From assembly GCF_003955715.1 (NCBI RefSeq), contig NZ_CP034463.1, forward strand, positions 1,426,001 to 1,490,000: 64,000 nucleotides of DNA. Direction: 5' to 3'. Below the pieces are notes generated by a model, which had not been told where the DNA came from, did no database searches, and saw only the letters and a list, made by a program, of their open reading frames with translations. Shown piece by piece: positions 50,895 to 59,338 of the stretch. The DNA is from Streptomyces aquilus (GTDB lineage: Bacteria; Actinomycetota; Actinomycetes; Streptomycetales; Streptomycetaceae). Made by a program: the position numbers and the translations under genes. Position 1 is the stretch's first letter; each line of letters starts with the position of its first letter.

Positions 50895-51602
50895 ATGCGA
50901 GTATCGCTGGCGACGGAAGGAATCGCCGCTGTGTCGCCTCGTGAGGTCGCCGAAGCGCTGTTGCGCCGCTGGTACGTGCTGGTGTTCGCGCTCGTGCTGA
51001 CGGCCGCCGGAGCGTACCAAGTGCTGCATCCCGCCCCGCGGTTCCTCAGTTCGGCGGTGGTCGTCCTCAAGCCCCCGGTCACGGGGAACCAGCCGAACCA
51101 GCTGACGAACCTGCAACCGCCGCTCGCCACCCTGTCGTACGGCGTCGTCCAGCAGCTGGAGTCGCCCGCCGGGCGCCGGGAGCTGGCGGCCGCCGGTGTC
51201 CATGGCTCGTACCAGCTCATCCCGCGCAACAGCGGCACCAGTGCGACGCCCCGCTATCTCATTCCCTCGCTCCAGGTGCAGGTGAAGGGGGCGAGCGCCG
51301 CGGAGGCGGACACGGCGGTCAGCCGGGTCATCGACGTCTACACCCGGCATGTGACCGAGTTGCAGGAAGCACAGGGGATCGCGGCCGATTCGCGGATCAG
51401 CGCGTCCGTCCTGGTGGCGCCCAGCGCGGCCCCGGTACAGGGCACCAGGACCCGCGCCCTGGCGGGGACGGCGCTGCTCGGCGGCATCGGCGGCATGCTG
51501 GCCGCGCTCTGGTTCGACCAGTTCGCGCTGCGCCGCAGGAGCCGGAAGGACGGCTCCCCGGAGCAGCCTCGTCCGGTCGAGGAGCTCGCGGTGGCGGGCT
51601 GA
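50895..51602 (+). CDS. Wzz-like polysaccharide copolymerase 3
   Basis: About 235 residues, or 223 if GTG 50931 (GGAAGG ten bases upstream) is the true start. EVAEALLRRWYVLVFALVLTAAG leads into the first helix, followed by an extracytoplasmic domain (FLSSAVVVLKPPV...YLIPSLQVQVKGAS) and a second helix near LAGTALLGGIGGMLAALWF. The cytoplasmic tail is short and basic. No kinase motif. It is the only rightward gene in this right-hand block and is divergent from the Wzz-Wzy fusion, sharing a 77- to 113-base promoter region with it. Confidence 0.82.
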   Translation: MRVSLATEGIAAVSPREVAEALLRRWYVLVFALVLTAAGAYQVLHPAPRFLSSAVVVLKPPVTGNQPNQLTNLQPPLATLSYGVVQQLESPAGRRELAAAGVHGSYQLIPRNSGTSATPRYLIPSLQVQVKGASAAEADTAVSRVIDVYTRHVTELQEAQGIAADSRISASVLVAPSAAPVQGTRTRALAGTALLGGIGGMLAALWFDQFALRRRSRKDGSPEQPRPVEELAVAG

Positions 51603-51616
51603 GTGGTTCACGGGCA

Positions 51617-52663
51617 TCAGATACCGCGGCGCTTCCAGGACTCCCACCACAGCCACTCCCGCCCGCGCTCGGCCACGGCCGACCACACCAGCGGCTGGAG
51701 GTACGGCATCGCCTTCGGGCCGATCCGTCTGCGCAGCCGCAGGGCCCGGTACTCGGGCAGCGCCCGGTAGCCCGGCAGACACTGCTCGGCGAACGCCACG
51801 CACTCGTCGACCGGTACGACACCGGTGCGGCCCCGGTCGTAGGCGCGGTAGGCGCGGCGCAGCGCGTAGCGGGCGAGGCGGGTGTGGACCTGGTCGGCCA
51901 GCCGGTCGGCGTGCGGGAGCCGGTCGCCGCACTTGGCGAGCACGGAGTCGTAGGCGATCAGGCGCTGGCGCAGGTCGTCGAGCTGGCCGCCGAAGTCGGT
52001 CGTCGACATGTTGTTGCCGTGGACGCGGTAGAAGGCCTGGTCGGCGCCGCGGATGTAGCCGACGTCGGCGTGGGCGGCGAGCCGCATCCACATCTCGATG
52101 TCACCGGCGTGCGGAAGGGCCGGGTCGTAGCCGCCGACCTTGCGCTGGAGGTCGGTGCGGACGACCACCTCGGGCGAGGTGATGCAGCCGGTGCCCTCCC
52201 GGAAGCGCCGCTCCAGCCACCACTGGCCGGGGTAGACGACCGAACCGGTGCTCTGCGTGCGGGCCTTGGGCAGCGGGCCGCCGTGCTGGAAGCGCAGGGG
52301 ACGCCCGTAGGCGAAGCCGGCCTCGGGGTGGGCGTCCAGGAGCGCGGCGGCCCGGGCCAGGGCGCCCGGGACGAGCCGGTCGTCGGCGGAGAGCAGGGCC
52401 ACGTAGTCGCTGTCGGCCCACTCCAGCAGGCCCTCGTTGTACGTGGCGATGTGGCCCTTGTTGGTCTCGTGGACGTGGACCTCGATCCGCGGGTCGGAGG
52501 CGGCCAGCTTGCGGGCGACGTCCGCCGAGTCGTCGGGCGAGGCGTCGTCGATGATGAGCACCCGGAGGTCGACACCGGGGTTCTCGTCCAGGACGCTGCT
52601 CACGCAGTCGGCGAGGAAATGGCCGTACTTGAAGCACGGGATGACAACACTGACGCTGCTCAT
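51617..52663 (-). CDS. GT2-family glycosyltransferase
   Basis: A 348-residue GT-A enzyme. VSVVIPCFKYGHFLADCVSSVL, VLIIDDASPDDS, NKGHIATYNEGL and the metal-binding SADDRLVP are family signatures, followed by GDIEMWMRLAA and a basic C-terminal helical region that may bind the membrane. It probably adds a sugar to the repeat unit. A strong hairpin separates it from the dimethylformamidase-like gene upstream, so it probably has its own promoter. Confidence 0.9.
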   Translation of the reverse strand: MSSVSVVIPCFKYGHFLADCVSSVLDENPGVDLRVLIIDDASPDDSADVARKLAASDPRIEVHVHETNKGHIATYNEGLLEWADSDYVALLSADDRLVPGALARAAALLDAHPEAGFAYGRPLRFQHGGPLPKARTQSTGSVVYPGQWWLERRFREGTGCITSPEVVVRTDLQRKVGGYDPALPHAGDIEMWMRLAAHADVGYIRGADQAFYRVHGNNMSTTDFGGQLDDLRQRLIAYDSVLAKCGDRLPHADRLADQVHTRLARYALRRAYRAYDRGRTGVVPVDECVAFAEQCLPGYRALPEYRALRLRRRIGPKAMPYLQPLVWSAVAERGREWLWWESWKRRGI

Positions 52664-52682
52664 CGGTGGGGGTAGCCAATCC

Positions 52683-52724
52683 CCGGTGGTGGCCTCCCTG
52701 TCGGGTGCGGGAGACCACCACCGG
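52683..52724 (-). terminator. Terminator after the DUF4082 protein gene
   Basis: A long stem, CCGGTGGTGG plus CTCCC pairing with GGGAG plus CCACCACCGG with one mismatch and a 10-base loop, lies in the 75-base gap after the large secreted-protein gene. It should end that transcript before the glycosyltransferase gene. Confidence 0.75.
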
Positions 52725-52738
52725 TGGGTTCTCGTCGG

Positions 52739-55700
52739 TCAGTTCTTCTTCTTGCGGACGGTCTTGCTGGTCAGGGTCCAGGTCTTGGACTTCACCTTGT
52801 CGTGGTGCTTGTCCTGGGCCGTGACCGTGACCTTGAACCGCGTGCCGTCCGGCAGCGGACCGGTCAGGTGGACGGACACCTTGTGCGTGGCACGGTTGTA
52901 GGAGACGACCGCCGTGACATGCAGCTTCTTGGCGGCCTTGGTGCCCTTCAGGATGGTCAGCCCGGCGTCGACGTCCGCGACCTTGAGCTTGTCGGAGACG
53001 GCCATGACGAGGGGGTGCTTCGCGTCGGCGGTGTAGGTCACCGTCGACGCGCCCTCCTCGGAGGCCGTCTCCGCCGCCAGCGATCCGCTGGGGTTGGTGG
53101 CGGTGAAGACCGGGCCGACCCAGTAGTTCGCCGAACCGTAGGAGCCGGTCGGGAAGGCCGAGTCCGTGCCGTACTTGTAGAGCCCGTTGTGGTGGGCCGT
53201 GGTGTCGGCGGTGCCGGTCAGCGGATAGGACTGGTGGGCCGAGGCGAAGTAGCCGCCGTCGACCGCGTAGTGGCCGCTCGGCGCGTGGTAGGAGACGACG
53301 TACGCCGTGTCCGCGGTGACCGCCACCGGCGTGGCGAAGGTCAGCGTCTGCCAGCCGGTCGCCGACTCGTTGGTGAAGGTGCCGCTGGCCAGCAGGGTCC
53401 CGGAGTCGGTCCACAGGCTGCCGGTGTGGATGCCCGTGTTGCCGGTGCCCTTGTAGAAGGTGACGCCGGTGATCCAGCCGGCCGCCGAGGACGTGAACCG
53501 GGTGCCCAGCTCGACGGAGTTGGGGTCGGCGGTCATGTCGGTCGTGGACGGCACCGCGGAGGAACTCCACAGGGTGCAGGGGCAGGTGACCGCGGGCGGG
53601 GTGGCGCTGGTGGTGAAGGACCAGGTCACCGGGTCCGTCATGGCGTTGCCCCACACGTCGGAGGCCTGGACGGTCGCCGTGTACTTGGTGTGCAGGGACA
53701 GTTCGGTCGACGGAGTGAACGTCGCCTTGTTGGCCGCGGGCAGCGTCACCGCTCCCGGCACGGTGTTGCCGTCCGGGTCCTTCAGCGTGAACGTCAGGTT
53801 GTCGGAGTCGACGGACGCGCTGAACACGGCCGACACCGGCGCGGTGATCGCGGTGTCGGTCGCCCCGGAGGTCGGGGAGGTGGAGGTGACGGTGGGCGGG
53901 GTGGTGCTGGCCGTGGAGGTGTCCAGGACCACGTCGACCCAGTAGTTGCTGCCGGAGGCGGCCGAGGTCGGGAAGGCGCTCGTCGAGGTGTAGCGGTAGA
54001 GGCCGTTGCCTCCGTCGGTGCCGGACTTCAGTGCCGTCAGCGGCGCGAGGCCGGCGTCGCTGTCGGCGAAGGTCGTGTCGTAGGAGTAGCCGCCGTTGGG
54101 CGCGAAGTACGAGGCGACATAGGTGGTGTTGGCCTTCACGGTGACCGGGGTGGCGAAGTTGAGCTGCTGCCAGCCGGAGGCCGACTCGCCCGTGAAGGTG
54201 CCCGTGGCGAGCAGTTTGCCGTCCTTGGTCCACAGGTTGCCCTTGTGGGTGCCGGTGTTGTACGGCGACTTGTAGAAGCGGACGCCGGTGATCGAACCGG
54301 CCACCGTGGTACGGAACTTGACGCCGAGCTCGACCGAGCCGCCGTCGCCCGCGTTGACGGTGCCGGGCACCGCCGTGGCCGGCCAGATGGTGCACGGGCA
54401 GGCCTGCGGGCCGACCGTGATCGGGATGGTGGTGACGGCGCCGATGTTGACGCTGTCGTCGACGGCGCGGACCTTGATGGACGCCGAGCCCGGGGTGGAC
54501 GGGGTCCAGCTGTAGCTCCAGGAGCCGAGCCCGGTCGCGGCCTGCCAGGTCGTGCCGCCGTCCGTGGACACCTCCACGCGGGCCACCACACCGCCGGAGT
54601 CGGTGGCGGTGCCCTTGATGGTGACCGGCTTCAGCGCGGGCACGGTGACCCCGGAGGCGGGGCTGGACACGGTGATCGTCGGGCCGGTGGTGTCGGTGGA
54701 CTTGGTGGCGGCGACGAGCGTGCTCTGCCGCGTCAGCGGCTGGACGCCCATGTCGGCGAAGAGGTTCACCGTCGCCTGCTGCATGCGGACGTCCTCGGTG
54801 ACGACCTGGTCCTCCGGGTTGTACGTCGGCAGGTTGGTCAGGCCCCACGACCACTGCACGGTCCCCGCCCCGAAGACCAGGGCACCGGAGTCCTGGTCAC
54901 GGAAGGCGACGAGGCTGTGCTTCGCGGTGCCGTTGCCGTAGGTGTTGCCCCAGTCCATGCGCAGCTTGCCGTCGTTGATGTCCACGGTCGTGGACGACAG
55001 GTCGATGGCCCCGGCGGGTCTGGTGGCGTTGTCGATGTCGCTGTCCCACTCGTAGCCGAGGGTGCCCTCCGGGAAGGTCGCCGTCTGACTGGACGTCAGG
55101 TTGGCGATGGAGGTGTTGCGCCACAGCCGGTTCTTCCCGTACGAGCCGGGGACGGTGATGGCGTCGGCGCGGTAGCCGTTCACCGTGAACATGGAGCCGG
55201 TGAGGATGTTCGGCGGCTGGTAGGACTGCCCGTACTGGGTGCTGGTCGGGTCCATCCAGGTGCCGGTCCACTGGCCGCTGGGGTCGGCGACGCCGTTGTT
55301 CTGCGCCATCTTGGTCATCTTGTAGCAGACCAGGGTGCGGTTGGCGGTGTTCGCGCCGTCGATGCTCGGCGTCAGGCGGGTCTTCCAGAAGACCTCGTTG
55401 CCGCTGAAGAAGGCCTGCTGCACACCGGCCTTGCGGGCGGCGAGGACCTTGGAGTATTGGTCCTGCGTCCAGTACTCGTCGTGTCCGGAGGACAGGTACA
55501 CCTTGTGGTTCTTCAGCAGGGTCTCGCCGCGGGTCGAGACGTCCACGCCGGAGAGGTAGCTGACGTCGTAGCCGTTGCGCTCCAGCCAGGCCAGCATCAT
55601 GTACTCGGAGCCGTAGATGCCGTTGTCGCCGCCGATGTCCAGCGGCCGGTTGTAACTGACCTCGTAGGCACGGCCGTCGGGCGCGGGCCCGGCGCCGCCG

Positions 55701-56332
55701 TACAGGTCCTGGCCGCCGTAGTCGTTGTAGGCCTGCCAGGTCTGGTCGCTGGTCTGCACGACGATGTCGGAGGTGCTGGAGTCCTTGCGGACCACGAACG
55801 GGTAGGGCATCAGCCCGTCGCCGTCGGTCTGCGTCAGGTTCGCGATGTACAGGCCGGACACGGCGTCGCTGGGCACGGTCCAGCTCGCCGTCACGGGCCA
55901 GTTGCCGCAGTCGACCAGGCCGGTACTGGCCTTCTTGGTGCAACTCGCCGGGTTGGACGTGTAGTTGGCGGGGTAGGTCGTCGCCGCCTGCGCCGCCGTG
56001 GACATCAGGCGGGCGCCGTCACCGCCGTACCAGCCGAGCCGGTAGATCTCGATGCGGTACGAGGTCTTCGACTGGATCTTGAACTGGACGGTGTCCCCCG
56101 CCTGAACGCTCTCCTTGGTGGTGAACCCCTTGATGTCACCGTAGGAGTTGGGCGAGTACCAGTCCGTCGACGGGCTGCCCGCCTTGGAGTTCTCGCAGAC
56201 GATCGGGTTCGAGCCCGATCCGCACGGATCGGCGGCCGCCTGGGCGGTTCCGGCCTGTGGGAGCACCGCCCATATCAATGCTGCTGCGACGGCCAGGCGC
56301 ACGCCCTGGAGCCGTCTGCTCCATCTGTTCAT
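52739..56332 (-). CDS. Large secreted protein: dimethylformamidase-beta-like domain, Ig-like domains and two DUF4082 domains
   Basis: A 1197-residue exported protein. Residues 1-34 are a signal peptide (ending GTAQAAA). Residues about 60-510 resemble the N,N-dimethylformamidase large-subunit-like domain (YRIEIYRLGWYGGDGARLM, SGHDEYWT, FFSGNEVFW). An Ig-like domain (about 525-610) precedes a first DUF4082 (about 615-765), a Big_5-type Ig domain (about 785-880), a second DUF4082 (about 885-1055) and a basic tail ending RKKKN. DUF4082 modules are thought to bind or decorate cell-surface glycans. The start follows GAGAGG. Its place within the cluster suggests a polymer-associated surface protein. 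The catalytic role is unknown. Confidence 0.85.
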   Translation of the reverse strand: MNRWSRRLQGVRLAVAAALIWAVLPQAGTAQAAADPCGSGSNPIVCENSKAGSPSTDWYSPNSYGDIKGFTTKESVQAGDTVQFKIQSKTSYRIEIYRLGWYGGDGARLMSTAAQAATTYPANYTSNPASCTKKASTGLVDCGNWPVTASWTVPSDAVSGLYIANLTQTDGDGLMPYPFVVRKDSSTSDIVVQTSDQTWQAYNDYGGQDLYGGAGPAPDGRAYEVSYNRPLDIGGDNGIYGSEYMMLAWLERNGYDVSYLSGVDVSTRGETLLKNHKVYLSSGHDEYWTQDQYSKVLAARKAGVQQAFFSGNEVFWKTRLTPSIDGANTANRTLVCYKMTKMAQNNGVADPSGQWTGTWMDPTSTQYGQSYQPPNILTGSMFTVNGYRADAITVPGSYGKNRLWRNTSIANLTSSQTATFPEGTLGYEWDSDIDNATRPAGAIDLSSTTVDINDGKLRMDWGNTYGNGTAKHSLVAFRDQDSGALVFGAGTVQWSWGLTNLPTYNPEDQVVTEDVRMQQATVNLFADMGVQPLTRQSTLVAATKSTDTTGPTITVSSPASGVTVPALKPVTIKGTATDSGGVVARVEVSTDGGTTWQAATGLGSWSYSWTPSTPGSASIKVRAVDDSVNIGAVTTIPITVGPQACPCTIWPATAVPGTVNAGDGGSVELGVKFRTTVAGSITGVRFYKSPYNTGTHKGNLWTKDGKLLATGTFTGESASGWQQLNFATPVTVKANTTYVASYFAPNGGYSYDTTFADSDAGLAPLTALKSGTDGGNGLYRYTSTSAFPTSAASGSNYWVDVVLDTSTASTTPPTVTSTSPTSGATDTAITAPVSAVFSASVDSDNLTFTLKDPDGNTVPGAVTLPAANKATFTPSTELSLHTKYTATVQASDVWGNAMTDPVTWSFTTSATPPAVTCPCTLWSSSAVPSTTDMTADPNSVELGTRFTSSAAGWITGVTFYKGTGNTGIHTGSLWTDSGTLLASGTFTNESATGWQTLTFATPVAVTADTAYVVSYHAPSGHYAVDGGYFASAHQSYPLTGTADTTAHHNGLYKYGTDSAFPTGSYGSANYWVGPVFTATNPSGSLAAETASEEGASTVTYTADAKHPLVMAVSDKLKVADVDAGLTILKGTKAAKKLHVTAVVSYNRATHKVSVHLTGPLPDGTRFKVTVTAQDKHHDKVKSKTWTLTSKTVRKKKN

Positions 56333-56394
56333 GTGTACCTCTCAGCGGTGCTGTGCAGGACCGACCCGTGCGGTCGGGGTGGAACGGGGACCAG

Positions 56395-57516
56395 TCAGCC
56401 GGCGAGCGCGTCGGTGAGCGTCTCGACGACGCGCTGCTGCTGGTCGGGGGTGATCTGCGGGTACAGCGGCAGCGACAGGATGCGGTCCGCCGCCTTCTCG
56501 GCGTGGGGGAAGTCGCCGCGCTCGTGGCCGAGGTGGGCGTACGCCGGAGTGAGGTGGACGGGGGCGGGATAGTGCACCCCGGCGCCGATGCCCTCGGCGT
56601 TGAGCTTGCCGACGAGGGCGTCGCGGTCGGCGTCGGTGACCTGGATGACGTACAGGTGCCAGACGTGGACGTTGCCGGGTGCCGTCACCGGCCGCAGGAT
56701 CCGGCCGGCGTCGGCGAGTTCGGTGAGCAGTTCGTCGTAGCGTTCCGCCGCCGCCCGCCGGGCCGCGTTGCCGTCCGCGAGCCGCCTGAGCTTGGCCCGC
56801 AGGACGACGGCCTGGAGTCCGTCGAGGCGGCTGTTGAACCCGGGCACGTCGTGGCGGTACTTGGCGACGCCGCCGTGGTTGGCGATGGCCCGCACCAGAT
56901 CGGCGGCCGCTTCGTCGTCGGTGAGCACGGCACCCGCGTCACCGTAGGCGCCCAGGTTCTTGCCGGGGTAGAAGCTCGTGGCCGCGATGCCACCGCTGCC
57001 GGGGGCCCGGCCGTCGCGGGTGGCGCCCTGGCACTGGGCGGCGTCCTCCACGACCTTCACGTGGTCCGGCAGTTGCGTTCTGAGGGCGTCCACCTCGGCC
57101 ATCTGACCGTACAGGTGCACCGGCACGACCGCCCGGGTCGCCGGGCCGACGGCGGCCAACGCGGCCTGGGGATCAAGCAGATGACTGTCGGGCAGGCAGT
57201 CCGCGAGGACGGGACGGGCGCCGATCCTGGCGACCGCGCCGACCGTGGCGATGAAGGTGTTGGCGGGCACGACGACCTCGTCGCCGGGCCGTACTCCGCT
57301 TGCGCGCAGGGCGAGTTCGACGGCGTCGGTGCCGTTGGCGACGCCCACGACGTGTCCGACCCGGCCGAAGTCGGCGTACTCCCGCTCGAACTGGCGTACT
57401 TCGTCGCCGCCGATGAACGCGGTGCGGGCGAGGACCCGTTCGAAGCCGGCCCGCACCTCCTCGGCGACCTCTTCGTGGGCCGCCTTCAGGTCCACGAGCG
57501 GAATCTGGTTGTTCAC
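56395..57516 (-). CDS. DegT/DnrJ/EryC1-family sugar aminotransferase (WbpE-like)
   Basis: A 373-residue PLP enzyme. IPLVDLKAAHEEVAEEVRAGF opens it, ANGTDAVELALRA binds the cofactor phosphate, VVEDAAQCQGATRDGR carries the ring-stacking aspartate, and SFYPGKNLGAYGDAGA contains the Schiff-base lysine. LDGLQAVVLRAKL follows. It resembles WbpE/WlbC, which aminate UDP-3-keto-GlcNAcA at C3. The oxidase and N-acetyltransferase of the same pathway are also in the cluster. Its ATG overlaps the PglD-like stop by four bases. Confidence 0.92.
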   Translation of the reverse strand: MNNQIPLVDLKAAHEEVAEEVRAGFERVLARTAFIGGDEVRQFEREYADFGRVGHVVGVANGTDAVELALRASGVRPGDEVVVPANTFIATVGAVARIGARPVLADCLPDSHLLDPQAALAAVGPATRAVVPVHLYGQMAEVDALRTQLPDHVKVVEDAAQCQGATRDGRAPGSGGIAATSFYPGKNLGAYGDAGAVLTDDEAAADLVRAIANHGGVAKYRHDVPGFNSRLDGLQAVVLRAKLRRLADGNAARRAAAERYDELLTELADAGRILRPVTAPGNVHVWHLYVIQVTDADRDALVGKLNAEGIGAGVHYPAPVHLTPAYAHLGHERGDFPHAEKAADRILSLPLYPQITPDQQQRVVETLTDALAG

Positions 57517-58202
57517 GTGGCCGGTCCCCCCATAGTTCGCGTCACAAGTTCTGCCAGCGCCGCGGCGCCCGCCTCACGCAGCCGCCGGGCCGGGCTCCCC
57601 ACCCAGACCTCGCCCGGCGGTACGTCGCCGAGCACGCTGCTGCCCATGCCGATCTGCGACCAGGCGCCGATCGTGGTGCCTTCCCTGACCAGGGCGCCGG
57701 AGCCGACATAGGCGCCCCGCTCCAGCCGTACTCCCCCACCCAGCCGGACGCCCGCGGTGAGCGTCGCGAAGTCCTCGATCACGTCGTCGTGGGTGAGGAC
57801 GACGTGCGGCATCACCGAGACATGCGCGCCGACGCGCACCGCGGCGGTCAGCACGCAGTGCGCGAGCAGCACCGAGCCGGGGCCGATCACCGAGGTGCCG
57901 GACACCACGGCCGTCGGGTGGACGACGGTGGCGTACCGCTCCTCGGGCAGGCCGAACCGGCGGACCAGCCGGGCGCGGGCCGCGTAGTCCCGCGGGTTGC
58001 CGACGCAGACCACGACCCGGGCCTCGGTCAGGTCGTGCACCAGGTCGCCGGCGCCCAGCACGGGCACGCCGTCCACCTCGGTGCCGTGCAGGGCGGGGTT
58101 GTCGTCGAGGTGTCCGAGCAGCTCGAACTCGCCCGCGTCCCGCACCGCCTGTGCGGTCTCCCGGGCGAAGCCACCGGCGCCGACGATCACAAGTCCGGTC
58201 AT
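57513..58202 (-). CDS. PglD-like sugar N-acetyltransferase
   Basis: A 229-residue two-domain protein. An N-terminal Rossmann-like sugar-nucleotide domain (LVIVGAGGFARETAQAVRD) is joined to a left-handed beta-helix with hexapeptide turns (VVHPTAVVSGTSVIGPGSVLLAHCVL, ending GVWVGSPAR-type). The histidine base expected in PglD enzymes is in the VVLTHDDVIEDF turn. It acetylates a 4-amino sugar made by a DegT aminotransferase, which here is encoded immediately upstream with overlapping codons. Confidence 0.9.
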   Translation of the reverse strand: MTGLVIVGAGGFARETAQAVRDAGEFELLGHLDDNPALHGTEVDGVPVLGAGDLVHDLTEARVVVCVGNPRDYAARARLVRRFGLPEERYATVVHPTAVVSGTSVIGPGSVLLAHCVLTAAVRVGAHVSVMPHVVLTHDDVIEDFATLTAGVRLGGGVRLERGAYVGSGALVREGTTIGAWSQIGMGSSVLGDVPPGEVWVGSPARRLREAGAAALAELVTRTMGGPAT

Positions 58203-59338
58203 CCACCGGCCTGTTCGCGCAGAGCGGCGACCACCCGGTCCTGCTGGGCCTCGGTCATCGTGTGGAACAGCGGCAGGATCAGCGAGTCGCGGGTGATCCG
58301 CTCGGTGACGGGCAGCGGGGCGCGCGGATGGTCCGCGTAGGCGGGTTCGAGGTGCGCGGCCATGATCCCGCGCCGGGCGGAGACCCCTGCGTCGGCGAGC
58401 GCGCCGAGCAGCTCGTCCCGGCCGACGGGGAAGTCCGCGTCCAGCAGCACCCAGTACGACTGGAAGTTGGACTGACCGTGCGCGGGATCGCGTACGACGG
58501 TGAGGCCGGGGACGTCACGCAGCAACGCGTCGTAGCGGGCCGCCAGTTCACGGCGGCGGGTGATCATCGCGTCGAGCTTGCCGAGCTGGACCATGCCGAT
58601 CGCGGCCTGGACGTCGGTCATCCGGTAGTTGAAGCCGACCTCCAGGTAGCTCTCCAGGACCGGCTTGTTGCTGGCGTGGCGCTCGGCCGCCGAGGCGTTC
58701 ATGCCGTGCTCGCGCAGCCGGCGCAGCCGGGCGGCCCACTCGGCGTCGTCGGTGGTGAGCATGCCGCCCTCGCCGGTGGTGACGAGCTTGCGGGGGTGGA
58801 AGGACCAGGCGGCGAGCAGCGCCCCGTGCCCGACCGGCTTGCCGCCGACCGTGGAGCCGATCGCGCAGGCCGCGTCCTCGACCAGGGGCAGATCCCAGTC
58901 GGCGCAGACGGACCGCAGGGCGGCCACGTCGGCGGGGACGCCGCCTTGGTGAACGGCCAGCACCGCCTTGGTCCTTGGCGTCCGCACCGCGTCCACGGCG
59001 GCCGGGGTCAGGTTGCCGGTGGCGAGGTCGACGTCGGCGAACACCGGCTCGGCGCCGACGTACCGTACGGCGTTCGCGGTGGCGATGAACGACAGCGAGG
59101 GCACCACGACCTCGTCACCGGGGCCGAGGTCCAGGGCGACGAGGGACAGGTGCAGGGCGGTGGTGCAGGAGCTGACGGCGATGCCGTGCTCGGCGCCGAC
59201 CCGTTCGGCGAAGGCCTTCTCGAAGGCGGCGACGCGCGGGCCCTGGGCGACCCATCCCGACAGCACGGCGTCGGAGGCGGCCTGCGCCTCCTCCTCGCCG
59301 AGCCACGGGATCATCACCGGGATGCGGTCGGTGCTCAC
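58199..59338 (-). CDS. DegT/DnrJ/EryC1-family sugar aminotransferase (PglE-like)
   Basis: A 379-residue PLP enzyme: IPVMIPWLGEEEAQAASDAVLSG, SSCTTALHLSLVAL, VEDAACAIGS and SFHPRKLVTTGEGGML, the last with the Schiff-base lysine. HPRK(L/I)xTTGEGG is typical of the PglE/GDP-perosamine synthase branch, which aminates 4-keto sugars. The GTG at 59338 overlaps the SDR stop (GTGA), and its stop overlaps the PglD-like start, so amination and acetylation are tightly coupled. Confidence 0.92.
   Translation of the reverse strand: MSTDRIPVMIPWLGEEEAQAASDAVLSGWVAQGPRVAAFEKAFAERVGAEHGIAVSSCTTALHLSLVALDLGPGDEVVVPSLSFIATANAVRYVGAEPVFADVDLATGNLTPAAVDAVRTPRTKAVLAVHQGGVPADVAALRSVCADWDLPLVEDAACAIGSTVGGKPVGHGALLAAWSFHPRKLVTTGEGGMLTTDDAEWAARLRRLREHGMNASAAERHASNKPVLESYLEVGFNYRMTDVQAAIGMVQLGKLDAMITRRRELAARYDALLRDVPGLTVVRDPAHGQSNFQSYWVLLDADFPVGRDELLGALADAGVSARRGIMAAHLEPAYADHPRAPLPVTERITRDSLILPLFHTMTEAQQDRVVAALREQAGG

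Noticed and set aside
52724..56572. A 1282-codon plus-strand frame opposite the DUF4082 protein
   Set aside because: Composition is GV/RR-rich without recognisable domains, and the opposite strand encodes a secreted protein with signal peptide and repeated domains.
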